Shown: positions 44,491 to 53,368 of the stretch, one piece after another
How the letters are laid out: every line of letters starts with the position of its first letter
Position numbering within the stretch: the stretch's first letter is position 1
Assembly: GCF_000447795.1 (NCBI RefSeq)
Contig: NZ_AUNI01000019.1
Location: 62,001-126,000 of the forward strand
Origin: Bacteriovorax sp. Seq25_V
GTDB lineage: Bacteria > Bdellovibrionota > Bacteriovoracia > Bacteriovoracales > Bacteriovoracaceae
DNA length: 64,000 nucleotides
Reading direction: 5' to 3'
Position numbers and translations under genes: made by a program
Notes under the pieces: generated by a model
The model's input: only the letters and a program-made list of their open reading frames with translations
The model's database searches: none
Told to the model about the DNA's origin: nothing

Positions 44491-44504
44491 TTCATGCTTA
44501 AACT

Positions 44505-44530
44505 AGGCCTACTTTTCGTAGGCCTTTTTA
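44505..44530 (+). terminator. Rho-independent terminator
   Basis: AGGCCTAC and GTAGGCCT form a perfect 8-bp stem with loop TTTTC, followed by TTTTATTC. The 175 bases from here to the GTG at 44706 hold no recognisable gene. Confidence 0.85.
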
Positions 44531-44705
44531 TTCTTAACCAAATCATAATAAAACATATACAAGTCAAAAAAATCTTTTAATTTCCATAAGATATCGCGCA
44601 AACTTATTTTATAACTTTTACACGTTTAGCCATGCATTGTGGATAAATACACTCAAGTGAAGTATAAGGGGGGCAAATCGATTTTATACACTTAAGGGGT
44701 TTGTT

Positions 44706-46082
44706 GTGCATTTTAAAAAGTTGCCCGCTATTGCTGTTCTAGCTACTAGTTATCTTTGTTCGTTTAATTCGTCTGCAAAAGACTTAGAAAAATTTTATTT
44801 TAAGAATTTCTCTTATGAGGAGTATGTTTACTCTGATTCAAAGAAAACTGAAGTTGGAGATACTGTAGAACTTGAATTAGATGTTGCTTACGATTATTCA
44901 GAAAACACGAAATTCACCCTTGGTTTTGAAACATATCCAGAAGACAATCGCTTTAATAATAAGACGTCAAAATTTGAATTAGTAGCTTCTCATAAATATG
45001 AAAATGTTAAATTTTCAATCGATGGCGAACTTCAAACTAATGAACCAGATAATAATTCTGGTGGCACTAGTATAGGTGCTGATCTTGACTCAGACAAAAC
45101 TTATATTAAATATAATATGAGTAAATCAGTTGCTCTTACTTACTTTCCATTTAACTTTGATGGTGAAGTCGGTGAAGAATTCAATACTTGGGATGTGACA
45201 AGAATTTACTACTTTGAAGGAACTCCTAGTTCTATTAGTGGAACAATTAGTGATGATGAGAAAGTCGCGCAAAAAACAATCCCTGGACTCGTTTTAAGCT
45301 ATGAGGGTGAAAATGGTTTAGATGTATACGCAGGGATTGGAAAAGCAACATTCTTATATCCTGGTAACGCGAACTTTAATCTTAGTTCAAACCCAAATGC
45401 GACGAGATGGGAGAGAAAAGAGACAACTGGGATTAAGGCCGGAATTTCTTATGCGCAAGCAAAAGAGATGAAAGTAGAATTGAAATACGTAACTCAAGAT
45501 AAGTCTGAACAAACTGGTGCTCTTTTACAGTCTGCTGCTTCTGTTTATGGATTATTTAATATTTTGGATTCATTTCTGTTTGAAGCAGAAGTTACTTACT
45601 CAAAAGCTGGAAAAGCACCTTGGAATGTAAATAGATCTAAGAGCTGGTTCGACAAGACTGCTCCTTTTCAACCAATCTATGCTGATAGCACAAATAAACT
45701 TCAAGACTGGATTGGGAAGAGTGATACTGCGTATGCAGTAAAACTTGCATATATGCTTGATGATGTAACACCATATGTTTTTTATCGTTATCAAGGTGAA
45801 CACTTCATCTTTAGAGAAAGAGAGTCTGCACATATCTTAAGAACTGCAGATGACTCTAAGTCACACGGTGGTCTAAGTCGTTTTGGTCTTGGGAGTTACT
45901 TTAAAAAAGGTAAGTTCACAATCAATCCTGAGTTTGAAATGTTAAGAGCGAAGAATCCTGTTTTTAGTAGCAGTTCTGACGTTCGTGATGATCGTCTTTT
46001 AAGTACATTTAAAAAGAATGATTATCTACTTTATATAAAAGTTGATTACAACTTTGATGGATCTAAATTATTTGCACTTTAA
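44706..46082 (+). CDS. Outer-membrane beta-barrel protein
   Basis: Start is GTG 44706 with AAGGGG upstream. The 458-residue protein has a signal peptide (LPAIAVLATSYLCSFNSSA) and alternating amphipathic strands throughout, e.g. TVELELDVAYDYSENTKFTL, KFELVASHKYENVKFSID, KLAYMLDDVTPYVFYRYQ and DYLLYIKVDYNF, consistent with a porin-like barrel of roughly 16-18 strands. The C-terminus ends FAL, without the terminal aromatic residue most barrels carry. It is first in an operon with the lipoprotein at 46096 (13-base gap) and the nuclease at 48084 (11-base gap), so it may import the products of that nuclease. Substrate unproven. Confidence 0.82.
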   Translation: MHFKKLPAIAVLATSYLCSFNSSAKDLEKFYFKNFSYEEYVYSDSKKTEVGDTVELELDVAYDYSENTKFTLGFETYPEDNRFNNKTSKFELVASHKYENVKFSIDGELQTNEPDNNSGGTSIGADLDSDKTYIKYNMSKSVALTYFPFNFDGEVGEEFNTWDVTRIYYFEGTPSSISGTISDDEKVAQKTIPGLVLSYEGENGLDVYAGIGKATFLYPGNANFNLSSNPNATRWERKETTGIKAGISYAQAKEMKVELKYVTQDKSEQTGALLQSAASVYGLFNILDSFLFEAEVTYSKAGKAPWNVNRSKSWFDKTAPFQPIYADSTNKLQDWIGKSDTAYAVKLAYMLDDVTPYVFYRYQGEHFIFRERESAHILRTADDSKSHGGLSRFGLGSYFKKGKFTINPEFEMLRAKNPVFSSSSDVRDDRLLSTFKKNDYLLYIKVDYNFDGSKLFAL

Positions 46083-46095
46083 TATTGGGGAACCT

Positions 46096-48072
46096 ATGAG
46101 GCCACTACTTTTAGTTTTTGTTTTATCACTTTCATCACTATCTTTTGTTTCTTGTTCGAAAGAAGAGAGTGTTGAAGTTACGAATCTTGCTCCTGAGTTT
46201 TCTGAGCTACAGAGCATGGCGTTTAATCTTGAAGAGGATGTGGCCAAAGGCAGAATTCTTTCAAACTCTACTGAAGCCGACAGAAATATCATCATCTCAG
46301 CCGTGAAAAGATCAAAGACAGCTGTTTTGGCCTTAAATAAAGATTCAACCAATATTAGTTACATTAAAGTTCTTGTTGAATCTGTGCGCGAGTATCAAAG
46401 TGCTTCTAAAATTACACGTGATGAAGCGAAGCTTGATAGATACTTTAAAAGAGTCGCCGAGCTAGCATCTAAATATGCCCAAATTGCAGGTCTTGATATT
46501 GCTTCTCTTAAATGGAAACAATTTGAGTATTCATTTAGCGATGGAATTGCTCCTTTTGGATCATATGCAGATGCTGCAAACTGGACAACTGACTGGCAAC
46601 AAGACATGCCCCTTGCTCTTATAAAAGGAACTGGCACTGATGCTTGGTTAATCTCTCCTGAATTTGATCTAACCGATGTTGATAGCATCTCGCTTGAAAT
46701 CAATCATATGTTTGGAGTTGATAGCAACGCTCGTGAAACAGGGGTTGAGTTTAATAGAGCTAAATTCATTAGAGATGTTTACAATCTTGTCGTTTCTACT
46801 GATTACCAAGGTGGTGACCCTTCGAGTGCAAAGTGGACAAAGATTTCAATGGGGAAGCTTCCTACTTCGGTTGATTTTCATAAGGTCAAAAGTGGTGAGA
46901 TTTCTCTCGATCGTTTTGCTGGAGAAAAAATTACAATTGCATTTCACTATGCTGCCGATTCAAAAAAAGTTGGTCGTCATTACCTAAACTGGAATATTTA
47001 CGATTTCAAATTATCTGCAAATAAATCTATCGGCCCAGTTGAAAGCCGTCCAAGTTCAATTCTTACTGATAAGGTTCAAGGTAGCCTTGGAAACTTTCAG
47101 TCGGTATCAAGCTCTGCAGAGGGCGCCCAGTGGACATATGGTAGTGGTGGAGGAAATGAATTCGCTGTTATTAATAGTAATGGTACAGACTCAACTACAT
47201 GGCTAATCTCATCGAAGTATGACTTATCCAAAGTTGAGAGTGCGTCACTCGTTATTAGAGAAATTGCAAAAAATATCGACTTAAGAAATGCCAAGATTCT
47301 TATTTCTAGTGACTATAGTGGTGGTAATCCTACTGAAGCTTCATGGGAGTCGATCAACCATAAGAGTGCAAAAGACGTTCTTGATGATAGCTGGAATGAT
47401 TTAACGGCAGGTCCATTTGATCTTAAAGATTATATCGGTAAAGAAATTGTTGTTGCTTTTGAATTTACTCAAAAGGCAAATGATAGATCAACTTGGGAAA
47501 TTATCTCTCTTGATTTCATTGGAAAGGGAGAGGCAATTTCAAGGACTAAGTTAAGTCTAAGTTATGAGACACCAAAACCTATCGAAGTCGGTGAAACTGT
47601 CAAAGAAGTTAACCTCGCTGAAGTATTCGCTGATCTCTCGCAAGTTACAGTTAGTGGTACTCCTGCAGACTTCTTTGTAAACAAAAGAGGTGATTCTCAA
47701 AATATTCGTATCTCAGGATATAAGAATAAGAATGATGGTGTAATTCGTTTGATTTCACCAAAGTTTGATCTTTCATCTGTAGATGCAGATTCTATCTTAG
47801 TAGAACACTCATTAAACTTTGCAAAAGGTATTGATCCAAAAGAGCTTGTAAAGATTTATGTAAGAGAAGCAGGAAAAGATGAGACATTAACTCAATTATC
47901 TTTTGATGACTTTCCACTTGGAAATTCTTTTAATGTTGTGAAATCTGGTCCAGCTGCAATTCCTGCTGAGTTGGGTGGAAGACAAATCGAAGTTGTTTTT
48001 GAGTATAAATCATTCGATCCTAACTTTACGACATGGGATATCTATAATCTTCAATTGAAGAAAATGAAATAG
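46096..48072 (+). CDS. Lipoprotein with three choice-of-anchor-J-like repeats
   Basis: ATG 46096, with GGGGA before it, begins a lipoprotein signal (MRPLLLVFVLSLSSLSFVSC, Cys20); the longer frame from 46042 is within the previous gene. The 658-residue protein contains three copies of a jelly-roll module. Each has the motif WLISPEFDLTDVDSISLEI, TWLISSKYDLSKVESASLVI or IRLISPKFDLSSVDADSILV, and later IVVAFEF- or IEVVFEY-type strands. Two copies also have VSTDYQGGDPSSAKWTKIS and ISSDYSGGNPTEASWESIN. This is the choice-of-anchor J/cleaved-adhesin fold known for binding carbohydrates or host molecules. It lies between a barrel and a nuclease gene and may dock substrate on the surface. Confidence 0.82.
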   Translation: MRPLLLVFVLSLSSLSFVSCSKEESVEVTNLAPEFSELQSMAFNLEEDVAKGRILSNSTEADRNIIISAVKRSKTAVLALNKDSTNISYIKVLVESVREYQSASKITRDEAKLDRYFKRVAELASKYAQIAGLDIASLKWKQFEYSFSDGIAPFGSYADAANWTTDWQQDMPLALIKGTGTDAWLISPEFDLTDVDSISLEINHMFGVDSNARETGVEFNRAKFIRDVYNLVVSTDYQGGDPSSAKWTKISMGKLPTSVDFHKVKSGEISLDRFAGEKITIAFHYAADSKKVGRHYLNWNIYDFKLSANKSIGPVESRPSSILTDKVQGSLGNFQSVSSSAEGAQWTYGSGGGNEFAVINSNGTDSTTWLISSKYDLSKVESASLVIREIAKNIDLRNAKILISSDYSGGNPTEASWESINHKSAKDVLDDSWNDLTAGPFDLKDYIGKEIVVAFEFTQKANDRSTWEIISLDFIGKGEAISRTKLSLSYETPKPIEVGETVKEVNLAEVFADLSQVTVSGTPADFFVNKRGDSQNIRISGYKNKNDGVIRLISPKFDLSSVDADSILVEHSLNFAKGIDPKELVKIYVREAGKDETLTQLSFDDFPLGNSFNVVKSGPAAIPAELGGRQIEVVFEYKSFDPNFTTWDIYNLQLKKMK

Positions 48073-48083
48073 GTTTGGTTACT

Positions 48084-50609
48084 ATGAAATATACTATTAG
48101 TTTACTTTTTATATCGCTCTTCTTCACTTCTTGCTCAGACAAGGGGTATCGTTTACAAAATGATGAGGTGGCTATCACTGCAAGTGCAAGTATGATGCAG
48201 TCTTCAAAAATTGGAAATCTTGTTACGAGTGCGATGAAGGAAACTAATGGGCTCGATATGGTTCTCTTTCCGAGTGAACTTCTTCCTCAAGATATATTTT
48301 CTCTTGTTTACCCAGGAATGACAGCAACTGAGATTACTGAGTTTGTTAACGAATTTTCATCTGGAGTTAAAGACCAATTTCGTGTTGGTGTGATGAGTGG
48401 TAAAGATATCAAGGCCCTTATTGCAGCTCGTGCAAAAGAAAAATATTACGCTGCTTTTCAGGTTGCGGGAATCAAATATCATATTCATTATGTTGGTGGA
48501 ATGGCCCGTTTTGAAAACTTTGAGGGAGACGAAGGTGTCCGCCTTGAAGACAAAAGAAAGTACAGAATTGCAGTCAGTGAGTACTTCTATTTTAGTGGGA
48601 CAACATTCCCAAGTTATAAGTACAAAAATGGCATGAACCGCACCCTTCGCGAAACTGGTGAGACGATCTCAGTAAAAGAATCGCTTACAAAATACCTTAG
48701 GAATGTTGAGTTTCTTCCATATCTTGACGAAATAAGAGCTCTTGTAACTACTAAGATCATAGGTGATGTCGGATTTAAAACAATCCCTCAAATCCAAGGA
48801 GAAACTCATCTATCTCCTTATTATGGAAACAAAGTAAAGACAACAGGTATAATTACGGCCGTTGCTGCTGCAGACTGGTTTCCTGGTGGAACTGATTTAT
48901 ATATTCAAACTAAAACTCCTGATGCTAATCCAAAAACATCGGAAGCAGTTTTCGTTCATCTCGATAGCGAATCACTTGTTTTAGATATTGGTGATGAGAT
49001 TGAATTATCAGGTGTGGTTTACGAGGATATGACAACTTCAGGTCTGTCGCTAACTTCCATAAAAGAAGTTTCTTCTTTAAAAATTATTTCAAAGGACAAT
49101 CTCCTACCGGCCCCTGTCAAACTTGGACATGGGGGACTTGAAATTCCTTCGAAGCACTTTTCTACTTTCATTGGAAACTTAAACGATAAGAAAACTTTAA
49201 ACCTTGATGATGCCATTGATTTTTATGAGTCGCTAGAGGGAATGAGAATCAATTTCAATTCTCCTCGTGTTGTTGGATTTAGAGGTGGAAATGAAGAGTT
49301 TGAGGAGTTAAGTGCTAAAGGGCATCTTACTCTCTACGTTAAAGTTGATGGTGATCAACAACTTGTTAATGAGACTCCAGACGGTGGAGTAATTGTTGAT
49401 GAAATAAACGATCTTCATAATCCAGATATTTTACAAATCATATCAAGTCACCTTTCGACTGGTATTCCTATCGATTACTACTATCAAGTTGGACAAACTA
49501 TTGAAGGCCAGATTGAAGGGGTACTTACATATAGTAAAAACCTTTTTGGAGGTGGAGAATTCGCTGTAGTTATCCCTCAGAAACAAAACACTCTAACGAC
49601 CCTGGTATCTACTGAAGCTCCACGCACACAGATGGTTCCACTTGAAAAAAGACCAATTGCTCCTTTTGATAATGAAGATGATGCTCTAACTGTTGCTACT
49701 TATAATGTTGAAAACCTAGCAGGTAATCAACAGCGAAGAATCGATGAGATTGGAAAATCTATTCGCGTAAACCTTAAATGTCCAGATATTGTTAATCTTG
49801 TTGAGATACAAGACTTTAATGGAATTGATTTTAAAGGTGGTGCATCGGCGGTAAAGACACTTCAAAAGCTCATAGCAGCAACAGGATGTAGTGGTGTTGA
49901 TTATGGTTATATTAATATCGATCCAATAGAAAATGGTGAGGGGGGACAACCTGGTGGAAATATCCGTGTTGCCATGATCTATAATAAGAAAAAGCTTGGT
50001 TTTAGTGAAAGAAAGATGCCGACTTCAATTTCTGATACATACGTATTAGAGAATGGATCAATTAATTATAATCCTGGTCGTGTTTATGCTAACGATGATG
50101 CTTTCGAGCACACAAGAAGAAGTATCGTTGCTGAATTCTCTTATAAAGGAAAAAGATTATATGTAGTTGGTAACCACTTTAACTCCAAACTTGGAGACTC
50201 CGATCGAATGGGTGCAGTACAACCCTTTGTCTCTGGATCAGAAACCAAACGTGTAAAGCTTGCAAAGATGATCAATAATTTTGTTCAAAGAATTCAGCAC
50301 TACGATTCTGAAGCTATCGTTTTTGTTATGGGTGACTTTAATGCTAATCTCAACGAAAACTCAATGAAGGTTCTCGCTGGAGATCATATGACAAACCTTG
50401 TTGGCGTGGATGCTCTGGTTGACTTTAATGATCGTTACACAACGAATCATAACGGAACTTCTCAGCCTCTTGATTATATTTTTGCAACCAATAATGTTTT
50501 CAAATACGAACTTCAGGTAGCTCCTCTGCATATCAATTCAGACTATATGGGACGATTGTCTGATCATGATCCTGTGGTTGCAAAAATCAAAGTTAAACTG
50601 GACCAGTAA
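48084..50609 (+). CDS. Lipoprotein nuclease: 5'-nucleotidase-C-like, OB and EEP domains
   Basis: ATG 48084 begins a lipoprotein signal (LLFISLFFTSC, Cys17); the frame is open from 48075. The 841-residue protein has three parts. Residues ~25-215 resemble a 5'-nucleotidase C-terminal domain (KIGNLVTSAMKETNGLDMVL, VMSGKDIKALI, YRIAVSEYFYFSG). Residues ~240-335 are an OB-fold like YhcR-type nucleases (VKTTGIITAVAAADWFPGGT). From ~535 it is an EEP nuclease: TVATYNVENLAG, DIVNLVEIQD, YVVGNHFNSK, FVMGDFNANL, DYIFATNN and SDHDPVVAKI. This suits an extracellular DNase/nucleotidase. The final codons CTG GAC CAG TAA come from the left end of the IS, so the native terminus was probably altered. Confidence 0.87.
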   Translation: MKYTISLLFISLFFTSCSDKGYRLQNDEVAITASASMMQSSKIGNLVTSAMKETNGLDMVLFPSELLPQDIFSLVYPGMTATEITEFVNEFSSGVKDQFRVGVMSGKDIKALIAARAKEKYYAAFQVAGIKYHIHYVGGMARFENFEGDEGVRLEDKRKYRIAVSEYFYFSGTTFPSYKYKNGMNRTLRETGETISVKESLTKYLRNVEFLPYLDEIRALVTTKIIGDVGFKTIPQIQGETHLSPYYGNKVKTTGIITAVAAADWFPGGTDLYIQTKTPDANPKTSEAVFVHLDSESLVLDIGDEIELSGVVYEDMTTSGLSLTSIKEVSSLKIISKDNLLPAPVKLGHGGLEIPSKHFSTFIGNLNDKKTLNLDDAIDFYESLEGMRINFNSPRVVGFRGGNEEFEELSAKGHLTLYVKVDGDQQLVNETPDGGVIVDEINDLHNPDILQIISSHLSTGIPIDYYYQVGQTIEGQIEGVLTYSKNLFGGGEFAVVIPQKQNTLTTLVSTEAPRTQMVPLEKRPIAPFDNEDDALTVATYNVENLAGNQQRRIDEIGKSIRVNLKCPDIVNLVEIQDFNGIDFKGGASAVKTLQKLIAATGCSGVDYGYINIDPIENGEGGQPGGNIRVAMIYNKKKLGFSERKMPTSISDTYVLENGSINYNPGRVYANDDAFEHTRRSIVAEFSYKGKRLYVVGNHFNSKLGDSDRMGAVQPFVSGSETKRVKLAKMINNFVQRIQHYDSEAIVFVMGDFNANLNENSMKVLAGDHMTNLVGVDALVDFNDRYTTNHNGTSQPLDYIFATNNVFKYELQVAPLHINSDYMGRLSDHDPVVAKIKVKLDQ

Positions 50610-51637
50610 ATTGGGGATGTCATATCCCCTTTGTAAATTCAATTTTTGAACTAATCAACAATTTGCTTCATTAAAATTAGGTGTTTAGCGTTCTTGTATC
50701 CTGGCATGGCCTGCATTAAACATGTCATGATATACCGCTGCCCAAATTTTGACTGTCACTCAACAACCAAAAACAAACATATTTCAAAGGATGGCTTCTT
50801 TTTTAGACGGAATGATTCAAGAATGATTCAACGTTTTGTCTGTAAGACCTGTGGGAAAAAATTCTCTCGCGCAACCTCAACGCTTGAGAAGTAATCAGAA
50901 AAAAAGAAGGATCAATCGAAGACTTTTTCTTGATCTCGCTACAAATAATACAATGAGATCATGTGCACGAAAGTATAAGGTTAACTACAAAACGATTTAT
51001 AATCGAATTAATTATTTTGCAATCAAGGCCAGAAAGAATAATAACAAATTTCTCAAAAAGCTAGAGAAGTCAAAAGTTCAAGCAATGCAATTTGATGATT
51101 TAATTACAGTCGAGCATACAAAGATGAAGCCTCTTACAATTACAATAGCAGTCGATAGAAAACGCCGGTACATCCTCGCTGCAGAAGTTTCAAGGATTCC
51201 CGCCTTTGGTTTACTAGCTGAGAAATCACGAAGAAATATGGATATCGAAAAAGTGAACATGAAAGAGGATTAGAAAATGTATTTGAAAAAATTAAAAATG
51301 TTGTTGCTAAAGACGCAAGAATACAATCAGATGAGCATCAAGCTTATCCAAAATTTGTGAGTAAATATTTTCCAGAAGCAGAGTATAGAAGATATAAAGG
51401 AGGTAGAGGTTGTATCGCCGGTCAAGGAGAACTTAAGAAACTTCGATTTGATCCTCTTTTTACACTAAACCACACTTGCGCGATGTTTAGATCAAATATA
51501 AATCGACTTGCGAGCGAGAAAAAGTTGGTGCACAACAAAGAGAATCGACATGCTTCAAAGGCATGTCGATATTTTTATAAGTTACTTTAATTTGATTTAT
51601 CTGAAAGGGTCTCTCCCCATTTAACTGGAGCAGTTTA
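50594..51637 (+). mobile_element. Decayed IS1-like insertion sequence
   Basis: The ~1.04-kb element has imperfect terminal inverted repeats. The left is TAAACTGGACCAGTAAATTG followed by GGGA. The right, read in reverse, is TAAACTGCTCCAGTTAAATG followed by GGGA. It contains one transposase region in broken frames. Its left end forms the stop codon of the nuclease gene and its right end the stop of the barrel gene on the opposite strand. The same ends occur on the two 156-bp elements at 21987-22142 and 52935-53090. No clear target-site duplication is visible at the junctions. Confidence 0.82.
50727..51624 (+). pseudogene. Frameshifted transposase of an IS1-like element
   Basis: Conceptual joining of frames gives an InsA-like zinc finger (YRCPNFDCHSTTKN, RFVCKTCGKKFSR), a helical linker (CARKYKVNYKTIYNRINYF), and a DDE-type catalytic part. 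The catalytic part includes TITIAVDRKRRYILAAEVSR, RIQSDEHQAYPKF and a C-terminal block WCTTKRIDMLQRHVDIFISY, similar in order to IS1 InsB. The frame breaks near 50890, again near 51235, and at 51510-51517 where GCGA is tandemly duplicated. No classic A6C slippery site joins these frames, so decay is more likely than programmed frameshifting. The final frame stops inside the right inverted repeat. Confidence 0.8.
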
Positions 51638-52750
51638 GAACCAGAAAGAGGCCGAAAGATTAGCTCCATAAGCATTATAATCTTCAAGTTCAGTTTTATA
51701 ATCTACGTTTCTGTACTGTCTCTCCCAGATGAGTCCGTAGTTAAGTTGTGCTCTTTGTGCTATCTTATACTGAAATCCTGGGTTAACTTTGTATGAGTAG
51801 TAAGTTGATGTTTTCCCATCGTTGTAGCTACTCTGTCCTTCAATATTTGCATCGTAATTATTTTTATCATGATGTTGTTTTCTAACAAATGCTGCTTCTA
51901 GGTTAATCCCTGTTGCCCACTTATCTGAGATTCTATAAAGATATCCAAGTTGAATTAGGTTGTCGTACTGCTTCTTTGATGTGTATTTGTCGTTTGGATG
52001 TTTTGAAGTGTAAGCAAATACATATTCAAACCATACTTCATATGATTCAGTGTTTTTGTTATAAGCAATATCAAATGCCCAGTCAGCATCTGGATCAATG
52101 TCTCTCCAGTAGTAAAGACCTGCAATTGAATATTGTGTCTCATAGTCTGGAGTGAGATTGAATTGGTACGCAAGACCTCTTTCATTTTTTGAGTTGAATG
52201 TCTTCTCTTGAGTGTATTCAATTGTTGACTTACTGTCTTTTAAATATGGCTTAGATTCATCGTCTCTGTCACGTTTAATTGATTGGCTATTACCAAAGAA
52301 AGTAATATTTTGGTAGTAACCATTTTTTCTTCTTCCTATCTCTAAGTTTGCAAGATATTTTCTATCCTGATCTCTAAAAGAGTGGTTTGTGTTGATTAAG
52401 TAACCACCATCTGTGTACGTGATATCTGAGATACCATAGTGCATTTGGTGGAAACGAATTTTTCCTTTTCCAAAAGTCATTTTGTAGTTTTCGTCGAAAC
52501 GATACATGACAAGTACTTCTTCCATAAGGTCAGTTGATCCATCGATGTCGAGTTTAATCTTTGAAGAGAAATCTTCGTGATTAAAGTAAACTTTTACATC
52601 TGCTGTTCCATAACCGAGACCGATTGAACCGTCTGAACTTTCAACTTTCTCAAGATTTAGTAAATCAAGAGCAACGAAACCTTTGACTTTGAAGTCTGCT
52701 CCAAGAGCACACAATGTCATTAATGAGATGAGAATTGATTTTCTTAACAT
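51635..52750 (-). CDS. Outer-membrane beta-barrel protein
   Basis: The 371-residue protein has a signal peptide (RKSILISLMTLCALGA) and about 16-18 amphipathic strands, e.g. GFVALDLLNLEKV, SIAGLYYWRDIDPDADWAFD, YEVWFEYVFAYTS and YGANLSASFWF. It ends in Phe, the usual outer-membrane assembly signal. The stop TAA is formed by the edge of the IS (51635-51637), directly after that Phe. Ligand unknown; it resembles small porins or LbtU/OprO-like barrels in layout. It is transcribed alone, converging on the IS. Confidence 0.85.
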   Translation of the reverse strand: MLRKSILISLMTLCALGADFKVKGFVALDLLNLEKVESSDGSIGLGYGTADVKVYFNHEDFSSKIKLDIDGSTDLMEEVLVMYRFDENYKMTFGKGKIRFHQMHYGISDITYTDGGYLINTNHSFRDQDRKYLANLEIGRRKNGYYQNITFFGNSQSIKRDRDDESKPYLKDSKSTIEYTQEKTFNSKNERGLAYQFNLTPDYETQYSIAGLYYWRDIDPDADWAFDIAYNKNTESYEVWFEYVFAYTSKHPNDKYTSKKQYDNLIQLGYLYRISDKWATGINLEAAFVRKQHHDKNNYDANIEGQSSYNDGKTSTYYSYKVNPGFQYKIAQRAQLNYGLIWERQYRNVDYKTELEDYNAYGANLSASFWF

Positions 52751-52902
52751 GATTATGCTCCTAGAATTTTGGATTATCTAGTTAAGCATGTATCAGAAAA
52801 AACACGTTTCTTAAAGGACTAACTTATTAATCAATGTAGAATCACCTAATATTAGGATCTCGTTAAAATATAATCACTGACTATATTAGGGGGGACGCTA
52901 AG

Positions 52903-52950
52903 ATGATAGTTTATTTTAATTTCTTACTGTCTATGAACTGCTCTACTTAA
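52903..52950 (+). pseudogene. Possible 5' gene fragment cut by MITE 2
   Basis: GGGGGGA precedes ATG 52903, and TATAAT lies at 52869-52874. The frame reads MIVYFNFLLSMNCST and then stops in the MITE end (ACTTAA). The hydrophobic start resembles a signal peptide. No continuation is seen after the MITE, where a lipoprotein gene ends on the other strand. A chance short frame is possible. Confidence 0.3.
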
Positions 52951-53090
52951 ATGGGGATAATTATCTTGAATCTTCAATAACTACATACTGTTAGGTAAGC
53001 GTATTTGTCGCAGCAAAAAAAAATCTTAATTAACTATTTAAAATTGCCAAAGACAGCCTAAAATTTATCCCCATTTAAATGGACCAGTTT
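52935..53090. mobile_element. MITE 2: 156-bp copy of the IS-related element
   Basis: The ends are GAACTGCTCTACTTAAATGG then GGATAA on the left, and AAACTGGTCCATTTAAATGG then GGATAA on the reverse strand at the right. Length equals MITE 1 exactly. The interior is non-coding and only faintly similar, with a shared core like GCGTATTTGTCGCAG when MITE 1 is reversed. It is 1.3 kb from the full IS and ends two bases after the stop of the small lipoprotein at 53093. Confidence 0.8.
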
Positions 53091-53092
53091 AT

Positions 53093-53260
53093 TTAGAGAT
53101 CATGGCACATTTCGTAATACTCGAAATAATTGTACTCATTTACGAAATATCTTTCAGCGCACGGATCACTTGCCATTGAACGGTTTTTCTTATCAACTTG
53201 GTAAGAAGAACAAGAAGAAAGGGCCATTAAAATTATTGCTATTGGAATTAATTTTTTCAT
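53093..53260 (-). CDS. Small lipoprotein of 55 residues
   Basis: The frame begins at ATG 53260 with GAAGG six bases upstream and encodes MKKLIPIAIILMALSSCSSY, a classic lipoprotein signal with lipobox LSSC (Cys17). The 39 mature residues are polar and aromatic (ERYFVNEYNYFEYYEMCHDL at the end) with two more cysteines that could pair. No family is recognised. The stop codon lies two bases from MITE 2, so the element inserted immediately downstream. Too short to be found by size cut-offs, yet start signals and lipobox are convincing. Confidence 0.75.
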   Translation of the reverse strand: MKKLIPIAIILMALSSCSSYQVDKKNRSMASDPCAERYFVNEYNYFEYYEMCHDL

Positions 53261-53278
53261 AGATACCTTCATAAATTG

Positions 53279-53308
53279 CCGATAGATTTACTCTCATAAA
53301 CCTATCGG
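53279..53308 (-). terminator. Inverted repeat between two small lipoprotein genes
   Basis: CCGATAG and CTATCGG, extended by TTTA/TAAA after one mismatch, form an 11-bp hairpin around CTCTCA. It lies 61 bases after the stop of the gene at 53369. The T tract on the reverse strand is short (CAATTT), so termination is only probable. Confidence 0.4.
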
Positions 53309-53368
53309 TAAATTACATGCTATCCTTCACAAAAAGAATGGATATCTAAATAATTTAGATGACTTAGA

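Noticed and set aside
50899-50905. A7 run as a programmed frameshift site in the transposase
   Set aside because: It follows the stop of the first frame at 50894, so ribosomes in that frame would not reach it.
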